From: an uncultured bacterium
GTDB taxonomy: Bacteria; Krumholzibacteriota; Krumholzibacteriia; LZORAL124-64-63
Reading direction: 5' to 3'
Length of the DNA: 64,000 nucleotides
NCBI GenBank assembly: GCA_903912525.1
Contig: CAIWHK010000018.1
Span: forward strand, 62,001 to 126,000
Below, one piece after another: positions 16,137 to 26,700 of the stretch. A program made the position numbers and the translations under genes. Below the pieces are notes generated by a model. That model worked only from the letters and a program-made list of their open reading frames with translations. It searched no databases and was not told the DNA's origin. The first letter of the stretch is position 1; the number at the start of each line of letters is the position of its first letter.

Positions 16137-17450
16137 CTACGTCTTCTGGGGCTTCTGGCGCGCCGCCGGGAACAGGATGTTGTTGAGGATCAACCGGTAA
16201 CCCGGCGAAGTCGGATACAGGTCCAGGTCCGTCGCCGGGTCCCCCACGCGGTGCTGGTAGTCCTCGGGGTCGTGCCCGCCCAGGAACGTGAAGGTGCCCT
16301 GCCCGCACTTGCCGTGCAGGTACTTCACCTCGTCGGTGCCTTCGACCTGCGCCAGGGGAATCGCCGCGCGCTTGATGAGGCCCGCGTGATAGCCCGTCGT
16401 CTGGCCGAGGAAGCCGTTGATCACGCTGACATGGTTCTGCGTGAGCATCGCCGGCACCGGGTCGTATTTGGCGGCGAACCCGAAGAGCGTGAAGTAGTCG
16501 GCCTCGGCGCCGCGCATCTGGGAGTAGTTGCTCGTGTCGAGGTCCGAGTACTCGTACACCATCGGGTTGGTGGTCAGTTTCAGTTTCTCGAAGGCGAACG
16601 TGCGCGAGAAATCGGCCTTCTGCCGGTACCCGGAATCGACCGGGGTACCGTCGTAGGGCTCGCCGACGATGTCGGCCCCCAGCCAGGCCAGGGCGATATC
16701 GATCGAATCGGTCGCCGAGCACATCGCGAACAGGAACCCCCCGCCCTCGACATACTGGTGGATGGTCAGCGCCACCGCGTGTTTCTGCTGCCAGACCGTC
16801 GCGTAACCGAGCTTTCGCGCCAGCTCCTCCTGGAAGTGCTTCTGCTCCAGGTACCATGGTTCGAGCCCGAAGCTGGAATAGAACTTCCCGTACTGCCCCG
16901 TGAAATCCTCGTGATGCAGGTGCAGCCAGTCGTAGTCGCCGAGCTTGCCCGAGAGCACATCGTCGTCGTACACGGTGTCGTAAGGGACATCGGCATACGT
17001 CAGCGCCAGCGTGACGGCGTCGTCCCACGGTTGCATGTACGGCGGGCTGTAGACGGCGATGCGCGGCGGCGTCTCCAGCAGCACGTCGTCCATGTTCTCC
17101 TGCGCCACCACCGCCCGGATCGACGCCACGCCGGCATCGCCCAGTTCCTCGAAGTCGACGCCCAGCAGGCGCGCATCCATCCGCGCGCGCTCGGTATCCT
17201 TGAGCAGGAAGCTGCCGCCACGGTAGTTGAGCAGCCAGTTGACCTTGTCGCCCGCCTGCAGTGTGTGAAACGCCACGCCGTAGGCGCGCAGGTGGTTGTG
17301 CTGCGTGAGGTCCATCGGCAGCAGCAGCCAGCGCTCGGCGCGGGCCGGCGACGCGGCCGCGCCCGCCAGGAGCGCCGGGATCAACAACGCGATGCTCGCC
17401 CGCGCCAGCCGGCGACCGGTCGCCGACAGGAAGTCGCTCCAGGTGGTCAA
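16137..17450 (-). CDS. Secreted protein of the family often labelled 'asparagine synthetase B' (function unknown)
   Basis: 437 residues from TTG 17450, which overlaps the TPR gene stop as TTGA and has GGAGG 8 bases upstream. A signal peptide (about 1-38, ending ARA-E) precedes RWLLLPMDLTQHNHLRAYGVAF and WLLNYRGGSFL, which I recognise from exported Bacteroidota proteins annotated as asparagine synthetase B. No asparagine synthetase catalytic Cys or ATP-binding motif is visible, so that name is probably wrong. The middle (RIAVYSPPYMQPWDDAV ... YDWLHLHHEDF ... GGGFLFAMCSATDSID) looks like a glutamine-amidotransferase-like fold as in DUF4159/BPL-N proteins. It is last in the envelope operon, where a DUF4159 protein also occurs. 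Confidence 0.75.
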   Translation of the reverse strand: MTTWSDFLSATGRRLARASIALLIPALLAGAAASPARAERWLLLPMDLTQHNHLRAYGVAFHTLQAGDKVNWLLNYRGGSFLLKDTERARMDARLLGVDFEELGDAGVASIRAVVAQENMDDVLLETPPRIAVYSPPYMQPWDDAVTLALTYADVPYDTVYDDDVLSGKLGDYDWLHLHHEDFTGQYGKFYSSFGLEPWYLEQKHFQEELARKLGYATVWQQKHAVALTIHQYVEGGGFLFAMCSATDSIDIALAWLGADIVGEPYDGTPVDSGYRQKADFSRTFAFEKLKLTTNPMVYEYSDLDTSNYSQMRGAEADYFTLFGFAAKYDPVPAMLTQNHVSVINGFLGQTTGYHAGLIKRAAIPLAQVEGTDEVKYLHGKCGQGTFTFLGGHDPEDYQHRVGDPATDLDLYPTSPGYRLILNNILFPAARQKPQKT

Positions 17451-19462
17451 TGCGGCAGCCTCCGCAGGTCGTCTCGAACGTCATCGTTGAACAGGAAGCC
17501 CGGGTACTGCGACAGCAGGCGTTGCCAGGCGTCGCGCGCCAGGTCGAACTGCCCGTCCTCGGTCAGCAGTTGCCCCTTCAGTTGCAGCGCCGCCGCCGGG
17601 AAACGCCCGCCCGGATGTCGCGCCACCAGTTCGTCCAGCTGCGCCAACGCGTCGGCGCGGCGATCGGCGGCCACCAGCGCGTGCGCGAACTCCCAGCGGC
17701 CGCGCTCGAGCAGGTGCTGCGGCTCGGCCGGGTCCAGCCGCGCGGACGCCTCCGCCACGAAACGCTCAAGCGCCTGCAACCGCACCGTCGGCTGCGCGGT
17801 CAGGTCGGCGTACACCGCCGCCGCGTACCACTGCATGATCGTCGGGCCGCCCCCGGGGTTCTCCAGTTCCTCGGCCAGTGCCAATCCGAGGTCCAGCGCG
17901 TCGTTGGCGTAGGGCGCCGCCGGGTTGTCCATCGCGATCACGGCGAAACGGTCGCGCGCGGTGGCATAGTTGCCCTCGGCCAGGTCGAGCCGGGCCAGGT
18001 GATAGTGGGCATTGCCCCCGGCCTGCCGGAATTCCGGATCGCGCCCCAGCGAGGTGAGCACCTGCCGGCCGCGCGCCGTATCCCCGGCAGCCAGGTAGCA
18101 CTCGCCCAACGTCAGGCGCACCAGGGCCAGGCCCTCGGTCGGCAGGTTCATGTCGGTAGCCAGCCGCTCGAGGCCCCGCGCCGCCTCGGCCGCCTCGTGC
18201 AGCACGTCGCGCCGGTAGGCAGCGAGCCTGATGCGCGACGAATAGAGGTACTCGCTTCCCGGGTTCGCCGCGCGCACACGCCCGAGCAGATCGTCGAAAC
18301 GGACAACCGCGGCGCGCGGATCGGGTCCCAGCAGGCCGCGCGTGAGCGCCAGTTCGCAGGTCTCGGCGAGCACGTCCGCCGCGCGCACTCGCAGGCTCGG
18401 CGCGCCGCCTTCGACCATCAGGCGGTCGAGCAGGGGCAACAGGTAGTCGATCGTCGCCTGCGCCTCGACCGACTTCGCGACCTCCGGCAAGTCCTGGTTC
18501 CGCTCGCGCAGCAGCACCACGGCGTTCTGCAGAAGGAGCGCCGCGCCCTCGGGCCGCGTGACCAGCGGGGCCGCCAGCGCTAACGCTGCCCCGGCCCTTC
18601 CTTCGACCACCTCGAGGTCAGCGGCCAGGACGAGGACTGCCGACGAGCCGCCAGGCTGCGCCGCCAGCGTTTGCAGACGGGCCAGGAAACGGCCGGACTT
18701 GCCGGTCCTGTAGGCCCCCTCGAGCAGGCTCGTGCGCACCAAGGCCAGGTTGTAGGGGCCAGCCGCGAGCTCGGCGTGGGACTCGTCCGCCGCCTCCTCC
18801 TGCCGGTCGACCGCCAGCAGGACGGCAGCGCGCTCGATGCCCATGAAATGCGGTTCGCGCAGGACGCCGCGCAGGGAATCGATCACCGCCAGGGCAGCCA
18901 GGGGACGCGAGGCGCCACGCAACATGTCCACCGCGACGATGCCGGAACTGCGTGTGTTGGGGCTGAAGACCAGGAACCGGTCGAGGGCGAGCCGCGCCGA
19001 ATCGGGCTTGTCGAGCGCAAGCAGTGATGTCGCCAGTTCGCGCCACAAGCCGCCGTTGCGCGGCTCGGCGGCCACGGCCTGGCGACACAACTCGACAGCT
19101 GCCGCATGGTCGCCCCGCAACTGCTCGAGCCTGATGCGCCGCGGCACCAGTTCACGCTCCAGCGCCGAGTGCTGGGCCAGGTCCTCGAGCATGGCCTCGG
19201 CGCGCGCCGCGCTCCCCAGCAGCAGCAGGCGGTCCAGTTCGCCCAGCCGACGGCGCAATTCCATGATGTCCACGCTGCCCATGGCGGCGCCCTTCGGCAG
19301 GCGCTCGGAAAGCGGCGGGCGGGTCGGCAGTGGCGGCAGGCCCGGACCACCGGGGGGCACGTCGCCCGGCTGGGCGCGCAACGTGACGGGAGTCGTCGCC
19401 AGGACAGCGACAGCAGCGGCCGCGAAAATGCGGCGGACGGCCTGGGGTATGTGCAGCGTCAC
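17447..19462 (-). CDS. Secreted TPR-repeat protein
   Basis: 671 residues from GTG 19462, overlapping the DUF4175 gene stop (GTGA). A signal peptide (about 1-32, ending LRA-Q) and a Pro-rich linker are followed by helical repeats with TPR-like spacing, for example LCRQAVAAEPRNGGLWRELATSLLALDKPDSARLAL and a C-terminal stretch resembling YbgF/BamD-type repeats (LAQLDELVARHPGGRFPAAALQLKGQL cut across two helices). The likely role is periplasmic scaffolding for its operon partners. The stop overlaps the downstream gene's TTG start. No enzymatic motif is seen. Confidence 0.82.
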   Translation of the reverse strand: MTLHIPQAVRRIFAAAAVAVLATTPVTLRAQPGDVPPGGPGLPPLPTRPPLSERLPKGAAMGSVDIMELRRRLGELDRLLLLGSAARAEAMLEDLAQHSALERELVPRRIRLEQLRGDHAAAVELCRQAVAAEPRNGGLWRELATSLLALDKPDSARLALDRFLVFSPNTRSSGIVAVDMLRGASRPLAALAVIDSLRGVLREPHFMGIERAAVLLAVDRQEEAADESHAELAAGPYNLALVRTSLLEGAYRTGKSGRFLARLQTLAAQPGGSSAVLVLAADLEVVEGRAGAALALAAPLVTRPEGAALLLQNAVVLLRERNQDLPEVAKSVEAQATIDYLLPLLDRLMVEGGAPSLRVRAADVLAETCELALTRGLLGPDPRAAVVRFDDLLGRVRAANPGSEYLYSSRIRLAAYRRDVLHEAAEAARGLERLATDMNLPTEGLALVRLTLGECYLAAGDTARGRQVLTSLGRDPEFRQAGGNAHYHLARLDLAEGNYATARDRFAVIAMDNPAAPYANDALDLGLALAEELENPGGGPTIMQWYAAAVYADLTAQPTVRLQALERFVAEASARLDPAEPQHLLERGRWEFAHALVAADRRADALAQLDELVARHPGGRFPAAALQLKGQLLTEDGQFDLARDAWQRLLSQYPGFLFNDDVRDDLRRLPH

Positions 19463-22400
19463 GGCAGCACCCCCGGCTCGCCCGGGCCGCGCGCTTCGTT
19501 GCGTCGCAGCGAATCGATGGCGGAGAAGTAGCGCCGCACGAGCTCGCGATATTCCAGGGGAGCATCCTCCAGGCGCCGATAGCGCTGGCGCGCATCCGGG
19601 CCGGCCTCGCCCTCGCCGGATCCCGTGCGCCCCGACTGCGGCCCGAATGTACGCGTCGCCGCGCGGCTCTCGCGCCGTGCGCTGTAGTTGCGCTCGCGGA
19701 CGGAATTGCGGGCATCGAGCAAGCGACCGAGGATCCGGTCCTGCCGCTGCAGCGTCTCCTGGTCCACCTGGCCGTCCCCGAGGTCACCACCGACGCGCTC
19801 CATCTGCCGCCCCAGTTCGCCGACGTCCCCGAGCAGGCGCGCGCCGTCGCCCTCGGGCCGCTTGCGCTCGTCCTCGGCGATGCGGCCGAGCTCCTGGCCC
19901 AGGCGCGCCTGTTCCTGGCCCAGGCGCTGCATCTGCGCGCGCGCCGACTGGCTGATGCCCCGGTCGGCGAGCATCTGCCGCAACTCTTCGGTCGCGCCAT
20001 TGAGCTGCGCCTGCTGGCGCGCCAACTCCTGGAGTTGCTCGCTGGCCGATTGTTGTCCCCCGCCGCCGCCACCGCCGCCGCTGCTGGACATCTGCGCCTC
20101 GGTCAACAACCCGATGACGATGCGGTTGCACTCGGCCAGGCTGCGCCCGGCCGACTCGCGGGCGGCCGCAGCACGGCCTTCATCGAGCGCGCGGACGCCG
20201 CCGCCCATTTCCTCGATCAGGCCGTCGAGCTTCTCGAGCAGCTTGAGGATCCGGTTGGGCGCCTCGCGGGTCAGCTCGCTCAGCCGCTCCCGGGTGCCGA
20301 CCGCCGCCTTCTGCAGCCGATGCTGCTGGCGCGTCAGCTCGACGTTGCGCACATCCTGCAACTGCGCCGGGATACGCGTGCCCAGCTCCTCCTGGCGCCC
20401 GGAGAGGGCGAGCAGGTCCGCGGCCAGGCCCCGCAGGGAAGAGACCTGTTCCATCTTCAGCGCGGACTGCATGGCCTGCTGCGATGCCACGAGCACGCTG
20501 TAGAGCGAACCGAGGTCGCGAAGCGCCTGCTGCTGCATGCGCGCAGCCTCCTTGGGGTCCATCTGCTGGAGCGCACGCGAGGCCTTGTCCATGCTTCCTT
20601 CGGACTGCTGCTTCTTCAGCTTGTCGAGGGCTTCGCGCAGGGCCTTCTCCTGCGCCGAGGACGATTTCGATGCCGACTTTGACGAAGGCGATTCGGATGG
20701 CGGCGCGGACGGGGACTTTTCGCCGGGTTCGCTTTCATTCCCGCCGTCCTTCTCCTCGCCGTTCTGGGCCAGCGCCTGCTCGAGCTTGCTGCGCAGTTCG
20801 TCGAGTTCGCGGGCAAGGGCCTCCTGCCGACGGGCGATTTCGGCGTTCGCTTCCGCCCGGTCGGACGGAGGCGACTTCTCCATCTCACGACTCAGGTCGG
20901 CGAGTTCCTGCTGCTTGCGCATCAGGTCCTCGAGCAGCGCCGTCATGCCTTCGAGATTCTGTTCCTCGGCCATGCGCTTCATCACCGCGAGCGCCGCGTC
21001 GAGCCGGCGGGCCAGGTCCTTCTGGGCCTGGGTAACTTCTTCCATGGCACGCGCGACGTCGTCGGGCGCCAGCTTGCCGTCCGCGGCCTCGAGCCTTTTC
21101 AGCAGGTCCTCGAGCGGCTCGGACGTCGGCGGCGTCAGCAGGTCGGCCAGCTGTTCGGAGCGTTCCATCTGGGACTCGGAGGTCAGGCCGCCGCGCGCCA
21201 GTTCCTCCATCCGGCGCCGGAGTTCCTCGGCGACCCGCGCCAGTTCCTTCTGCATCGCCTGCTGGCGCGTCAGCGCCGCCTCTATCTCCTGCTGTCTCGC
21301 CCAGTCGGTGACGGGGTTCTTCAGCAACTCGCGCGTCAGGCGTTGGAGATCGTCGTCCAGCCGGCGGCTGCGTTCGCGCGCGTCCTCGAGCTGGTCCCGG
21401 CTCGCGCGCGCCGAGTCCGCCTGCGCGGCCAGCACGCTCGAAGCCGACGGCAGCGCCAGCCGCAGCACGGTCGAGCGCGTGGCCTGGCCCTCGCCCGGGG
21501 CCCGGTTGTCGCGTGCCTCGACCAAGATCTCCAGGACGTCGCCGGGCACCAGGTCCATAGCCCCGGCCTCAATGTCGAGCGCCACGGTGGCGCGCAGCGG
21601 GAGCCCCGTTCCGTCAAGGACCTGCGCGCGCATCCGCAGGTCACCGGCCGCGGTGTGCACCACCTGCCACTCGCCCTTCGCCCGGGGCCCGAACGCGACG
21701 GGCGCACCGGCAGCCGCGCCGCCCGGGCCGGCGATCAGGTCGAGGCGTCGCAGCCCGAAATCGTCGCCGGCCTCGACCAGAAGGCTGATCTTCCCGTCCA
21801 GCGGCAGGCGCCCGTCGTCACCCGGGCGCGTCAGCAGCACCCCGGGCGGCTGGTCGGCCAACGCACCGAGTCGGTACTCGAGGGGATCACGCGTCTGGAG
21901 ACCGAACCCGTCGCGCAGCCCGACCGTGAAGCTGACGTCCGTTGCGACGACCAGCGAGGCCTTCGCGCTGGTCCGGTCGACCTTCATCGCCAGGCTGTCG
22001 CCGCCGGACAGCGCCAGCCAGGCTGCCACCAGGTCATGACCCGCGCGACCGGTCAGCGTGACACGGCTGCCGGCAGGCACTTCGCTCAAAGCCGGCAGGC
22101 GCTCGACCTCGGTGGCCGGGAGTCCCGTATAGGCCGGCGGCTCCACACGCGCCGACAACTGCGCCAGCAGGGGCGGCCGCCGCACGGCGACCTGTCCGGT
22201 CGCCGTGACCACGTCGCCGCGCCGGAAACGCCAACTGAAGTCTTCGCGCACATCCGAAACGGTGCTCGTCCAGCGCCGCCCGGCAGAAGGCAGGCCTGGC
22301 GCGCCGGGCTCCCCGGCGGGCGCAGCGCCGGAACGGGCGACGAACGTGGTCCAGGCCGCCTCGCCGAACCGCACCTCGCAGCGCACCGATTGCGGGTCCA

Positions 22401-23067
22401 CCGCGAAGTCGCTGGCCGCCAGCGTGACCTCGCTCCCGAAGAGCACCCACGCCGGGGCCGGTTCGGCAAAAAGACCCGCCGCCACGCGCGCGCCGCCGGC
22501 GCCCAGCGGATCGGACAGCAGGGTGAGTCCACGGACCACCGTTGCCGGCGAGATGGCGGCCAGGGACACGGCCGCCGCGAGGCCCGCCCCGAGCGCGAGC
22601 GAGCGCAGACGCAGGCCCCGCAACGGGTGGACCTGCGCAGGCGTGACTGCGACAAGCAGTTCCCTCGCGCGCGCGTCGAGGCGACGGGCCAGCTCGCGGG
22701 CCACGGCATCGTCGGCCGGCCAGCGCCCGGGCGACCGGGCCGCTTCCTCGGCCGCGACGAGCAGGTTGTCGAACTGCCCGCTCGCTTCCACCCGCAGGGC
22801 AAAGGCGCGCAGCCCGGCGTAGCGCCGCCACGGCCGCCACAAGTAGTGGAACGCCGCCCCCAGGAGGGCGGCCAGCAGCGAGACGCTCAATCCCGCGGCG
22901 ATGAATCCCCCGCGCACCGCCTCCCCGCCCGCAAGCCAGACGGTCGCCGTCCCGAGCGGCACCGCCGTCGCGCACCAGCCGAACAGCCCGAACGCGAGCG
23001 CACGCCGGCGCACGCGCCGCTGCAGGCGCTTCAGTTCGTGCACGGCGGAGTGCGTCATGTGTTCCAT
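19459..23067 (-). CDS. DUF4175-like large membrane-anchored coiled-coil protein
   Basis: 1,202 residues. Two or three membrane segments near the N-terminus (about 25-75 and again near 160-185) precede beta-rich domains (about 190-500) and a long coiled-coil half (about 560-1,190) rich in Glu, Gln, Arg and Lys. A poly-Gly run (SSSGGGGGGGG, about 985) separates two helical parts. The pattern and length match DUF4175 proteins. The extracytoplasmic beta part plus coiled coil suggests an envelope-spanning scaffold or tension element, but the family's function is unknown to me. It sits between the DUF4159 and TPR genes: 15 bases after the former, 4-base overlap with the latter. Confidence 0.8.
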   Translation of the reverse strand: MEHMTHSAVHELKRLQRRVRRRALAFGLFGWCATAVPLGTATVWLAGGEAVRGGFIAAGLSVSLLAALLGAAFHYLWRPWRRYAGLRAFALRVEASGQFDNLLVAAEEAARSPGRWPADDAVARELARRLDARARELLVAVTPAQVHPLRGLRLRSLALGAGLAAAVSLAAISPATVVRGLTLLSDPLGAGGARVAAGLFAEPAPAWVLFGSEVTLAASDFAVDPQSVRCEVRFGEAAWTTFVARSGAAPAGEPGAPGLPSAGRRWTSTVSDVREDFSWRFRRGDVVTATGQVAVRRPPLLAQLSARVEPPAYTGLPATEVERLPALSEVPAGSRVTLTGRAGHDLVAAWLALSGGDSLAMKVDRTSAKASLVVATDVSFTVGLRDGFGLQTRDPLEYRLGALADQPPGVLLTRPGDDGRLPLDGKISLLVEAGDDFGLRRLDLIAGPGGAAAGAPVAFGPRAKGEWQVVHTAAGDLRMRAQVLDGTGLPLRATVALDIEAGAMDLVPGDVLEILVEARDNRAPGEGQATRSTVLRLALPSASSVLAAQADSARASRDQLEDARERSRRLDDDLQRLTRELLKNPVTDWARQQEIEAALTRQQAMQKELARVAEELRRRMEELARGGLTSESQMERSEQLADLLTPPTSEPLEDLLKRLEAADGKLAPDDVARAMEEVTQAQKDLARRLDAALAVMKRMAEEQNLEGMTALLEDLMRKQQELADLSREMEKSPPSDRAEANAEIARRQEALARELDELRSKLEQALAQNGEEKDGGNESEPGEKSPSAPPSESPSSKSASKSSSAQEKALREALDKLKKQQSEGSMDKASRALQQMDPKEAARMQQQALRDLGSLYSVLVASQQAMQSALKMEQVSSLRGLAADLLALSGRQEELGTRIPAQLQDVRNVELTRQQHRLQKAAVGTRERLSELTREAPNRILKLLEKLDGLIEEMGGGVRALDEGRAAAARESAGRSLAECNRIVIGLLTEAQMSSSGGGGGGGGQQSASEQLQELARQQAQLNGATEELRQMLADRGISQSARAQMQRLGQEQARLGQELGRIAEDERKRPEGDGARLLGDVGELGRQMERVGGDLGDGQVDQETLQRQDRILGRLLDARNSVRERNYSARRESRAATRTFGPQSGRTGSGEGEAGPDARQRYRRLEDAPLEYRELVRRYFSAIDSLRRNEARGPGEPGVLP

Positions 23068-23082
23068 CGTCGTTCGCCGTTC

Positions 23083-23784
23083 CTAGGGTCGCGTCAAGGC
23101 GTAGGTCAGGACGTTGACGGCCATCCGCGCCGCCGACTCGCGCACATCGGCCGGGTCCCCGTGGACACCGGGGTCCTCCAGCCCGTCGCCGATATCCGAA
23201 GACCAGCTGTAGAAGATCACCAGCCGACCGTTGCGCACGACGCCGAAGCCCTGGGCAGGATCGCCGTCATGCTCGTGGATCTTCGGCAGCCCCGGCAGGT
23301 CGTAGAAGCAATGATAGAGCGGATGATCGCCGCCCAGCGGCACCAGCTTCCCGTCCGGATACAACCGGGACACCGTCTCGCGGAACGAGGCGTCCAGCCC
23401 GTAGTTGTCATCCGCCCACAGGAAACCGCCCGCGTCCAGGTAGCGGCGCAGCGCCTCCAGTTCGGCCGTCGTCAGCGCGATGCGTCCGTGGCCCGACATG
23501 TAGAGCAACGGATGGCGGTGCAGGTCCTCGCTGTCGAGCGTCACGACCGCCTCGCGCGGTGCGACCGGGATGCCGGTGCGCTGGCTGAACAGCGCGAGCC
23601 AGTTCGGCAGGCTGGTCGGGTTGCAGTACCAGTCGCCACCACCGCCGTATTGCAGGCGCGCGACGCCGACCAGGCCCGACTCGCTTCCCGTCGCGGCGAA
23701 CACGCTCCCACTGCAGGCAGCCAATGACAGCAGCAGGACCACCACGCCAAGGGGGCCCGAGCAGCGTCGCACGATCGTTGTCAC
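23083..23784 (-). CDS. DUF4159 lipoprotein
   Basis: 233 residues from GTG 23784 (GGAGG just upstream; GTGA overlap with the kinase stop). A hydrophobic leader with lipobox LAAC (Cys about 24) indicates a lipoprotein. The body matches DUF4159: LQYGGGGDWYCNPTSL, then LYMSGHGRIALTTAELEALRRYLDAGGFLWADDNYG and LGGDHPLYHCFYDLPGLPK, a glutamine-amidotransferase-like fold without an obvious nucleophile. In other bacteria such proteins cluster with MoxR/VWA/BatA genes; here the partners are the NtrY-type kinase and the DUF4175 protein. Confidence 0.85.
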   Translation of the reverse strand: MTTIVRRCSGPLGVVVLLLSLAACSGSVFAATGSESGLVGVARLQYGGGGDWYCNPTSLPNWLALFSQRTGIPVAPREAVVTLDSEDLHRHPLLYMSGHGRIALTTAELEALRRYLDAGGFLWADDNYGLDASFRETVSRLYPDGKLVPLGGDHPLYHCFYDLPGLPKIHEHDGDPAQGFGVVRNGRLVIFYSWSSDIGDGLEDPGVHGDPADVRESAARMAVNVLTYALTRP

Positions 23785-26700
23785 GAAGCCTCCCCTGTGG
23801 CCGCCGCCAGTTCCAGGACAGCCTCGGCGCCCGGACCATCCGCGCGCCCGGCCAGGCTGATGTTCCCGCCCATCCGTTCGGCCAGGCTGCGACAGATGGC
23901 CAGGCCCAGCCCCGTGCCCTTGCTCTTGGTGGAAAAATACGGCTCGAAGAGCCGGGCAGCCACGTCGGCCCCCAGGCCCACGCCGTTGTCGCGCCAGATC
24001 AGCCGCACGCGACCATCGCCGTGGCTCCAGGCAAGGTCGATCACCGCCGGGACACCCGGCCGGGCGGCATCCAGGGAATTCTGCATCAGGTTGCCCAGGA
24101 TCTTCTGCAACGACTCTTCGTGGGCCAGCACCTGCGGCAGGTCGGCCGGCGGAGTGCCGCGCACTGTCACTTCCGCGCCCGCATACCCACCGACGACGCG
24201 CGACACGACCACCGGCAGGTCGAGCGACCGCCGCGCGAGCTCGTCAGGCCGGCCAAGCAGGCTGAACTCCGACGCAATCCGGCGCAGCAGGTTGACCTGC
24301 TCCAGGACCCGCTCGACGGTCTCCGGCACGATGCGCTCGAGTTGCGGGTGCCGGTCCTGCCAGGCCTGCCCCAGCAACTGGACCGACAGCTGGATCGGCG
24401 TCAGCGGGTTCTTGATCTCGTGCGCCACCTGCCGCGCCAACTCCGCGTTGAGCGCGAGCTTCTTGGTGGCCAGGAACTCGCTGATGTCCTCGAACACGAT
24501 CATCAGGTCGCCGTTCGCGGCGGCCTCGTCCAGCGGCGCCACGGCCCCGCGCAGCGTCGAACGGCCGTCGCCGACCGCGAGTTCCCCCGACACCGGCGCG
24601 CCGGCAGGACCGTGCGGGCCGAAGCCGTCGCGCAGCCGTCGCGCGGCCCCGTTGATCGGTTCGTGGGGCCAGGAGCGCGCAAGGATCGCCCGGCCCGCGG
24701 GGTTGACCACCAGCGGTTCGCCCTCGCCCGACAGCACGGCCACGCCGACCGGCACGCGCTCGAGCACGGTCGCAAGAAACCGCTCGCGCGCCGCCAGATC
24801 GTCGCGTGCATGCTGCAACTGGCCTCGCATGCGCCCGAACGCCGCCGCCAGCCGGCCGACCTCGTCGTGTCCGGGCGCCGGCAGCGGCGCGGTGTAGTCG
24901 CCCTCCGCCAGGGAGCGCGTTGCCCCCATCAGGACCCGCAGCGGACGCGAGAGGCTCCACGACATCAGCGCGGCCAACAGCAGCGCCGTAAGCAGGATCA
25001 GGTTGGCCAGGCCGGTCACGAACAAGAGGTTTGCCCGCCGCTGCGCGGCGAATTCGCGCTCGCGGCCCGGAAACGAGACACTCAATACCGCGGGCGCCTG
25101 CCGACGCACGAGGGCGCCGGTTTCGTCCCGCTTGAAGGCCGGCAACGGTTGCCCCGCATCGCAGGCGAACGGCCGGCCCGCCGGAGAGGACAGGCCCGGC
25201 CCCTGCGGATGGTCGAACAATGTGGCCATCAGCCCCGCGTCGACGAGCGGGGGCCGCGTGCCCTCGAACAGTCCCTCGGGGTGGCTGGTGAAGCGGGGCC
25301 GGCCGTCGAGGCTCAGGGTGACTTCACCCTGCAGCAGGTCCGACAGCCCCGAGACGAGGGCGCCGTCGAGGCGCTGCCGATAGAGCAGGAGACCATCGTT
25401 CGCCACACCCCCGTGTCCAGCATCCGTGACCGCACCGCGACCGAGCGCCACCGGCACCGCCACGCACGCCTGAACGTCACCCTGCTCCTGGACCAGCAGG
25501 ACCGGCGCCGTGCGCGCCGCCTCGAGCAGCGCCGAGGCCTCCGACAGGGACAGGGGCACCGGCGACCCGTCGAAGAGCAGGCGCCCGTCGCCGCCGAAGA
25601 GCACGACCGAGCGCAGGTCCACGTCCGTCGACGCGATGCCGACCGGCCCGCGCACGGCATCATCGAGCCGGCCGCTGTCGGCCAGCACGCGCGCCTGGTC
25701 GGACAGCAGGCCGCCAAGCTGCTGGAGGGCCATGGTCAGCCCGTCGCGCGCCTGCTGCCGGGCCTCGGCGCGCACGCGTTCGTAGCCGACGCGATCGACC
25801 GAAAGCCCGACCATCAGCAGCAGCACCAGGCCGAGGAACAGGTAGCCGGCCAGGAACTTCTCCTGGAAGCCGGGCTGCCAGCCGCCCCGCAGCGGCAGGC
25901 GCCACAACCGAACCAGCGCGGCCAGCACGACGAACACCAGCATGTCGATGAGCACCATCCGCGAGGCGTCGAGCAGCGTGTCGCCGAACGTCGGCCGCGC
26001 GACACCGATCAGGAAGCCTTCCCCGGGCGCGCGCGCCGCGCTCGCCGGCACGAAGGTCCAGCGGCACAGCCAGTCGTGCCCGCCGACGGGGATGAGGGCC
26101 CATTCGCGCAACCCGGTTCGCAATTGCGCCACGGGGGCGTCGCCGTCAGGCCCGGGAAAGCCCTCGGCGCCCGAACCGCGCCAGCCGCCGTCATCGGCCA
26201 GCAGCAGCAGGACCGGTCGGTCGACTTCCTGCCGGGGCCGGTAGCGGTTCCCGCCGGCGGCGTCCGGGTTGTCCTGCGGGGCCGTGAGCGTCGACACGCG
26301 CCAGGACCTGAGCGGAACCTCGACGCGGAGCCACCCGCGGCCCGAGCGGCGCGGCGCCTCGGCAACGAGGATGTCCTCCTGCCCGCCGGTGTACAGGCGG
26401 CGCTCGGACTGGAAGACGATGTCGTCGGCGGGGCCGGCAGGCACGCCGGCGGCGGTCAGCCAACCGGATCGGGCCATCGTCTCGTAGTGGAAATCGCGCA
26501 GGAAGCCGGCCGCGAACAGGCTCTCGCTGCGCTCGTCGCGGTCGAGGATCTCGACGAGCCCCGCGTAGCGCAGTCCGTACAACAGGGAACCGCGGTAGAG
26601 CCGCCAGGCCGCCTCGTCGCGCCACGGTTCGTCGAGTGGTTCCGCCGGCGCGGTGTCGTCGCCCTGCTGCATCTCGATCAGCACCGTCTGGATGAGGCTG

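Noticed and set aside
16137-17450. Asparagine synthetase function for the secreted protein
   Set aside because: It has a signal peptide and lacks the N-terminal Cys and ATP-binding motif, so the common label seems to be a propagated annotation error.
15063-17912. 949-residue plus-strand open frame
   Set aside because: It is out of frame with the CPBP gene and antisense to the operon of secreted proteins. Its composition is low-complexity Arg/Gly, typical of shadow frames in GC-rich DNA.
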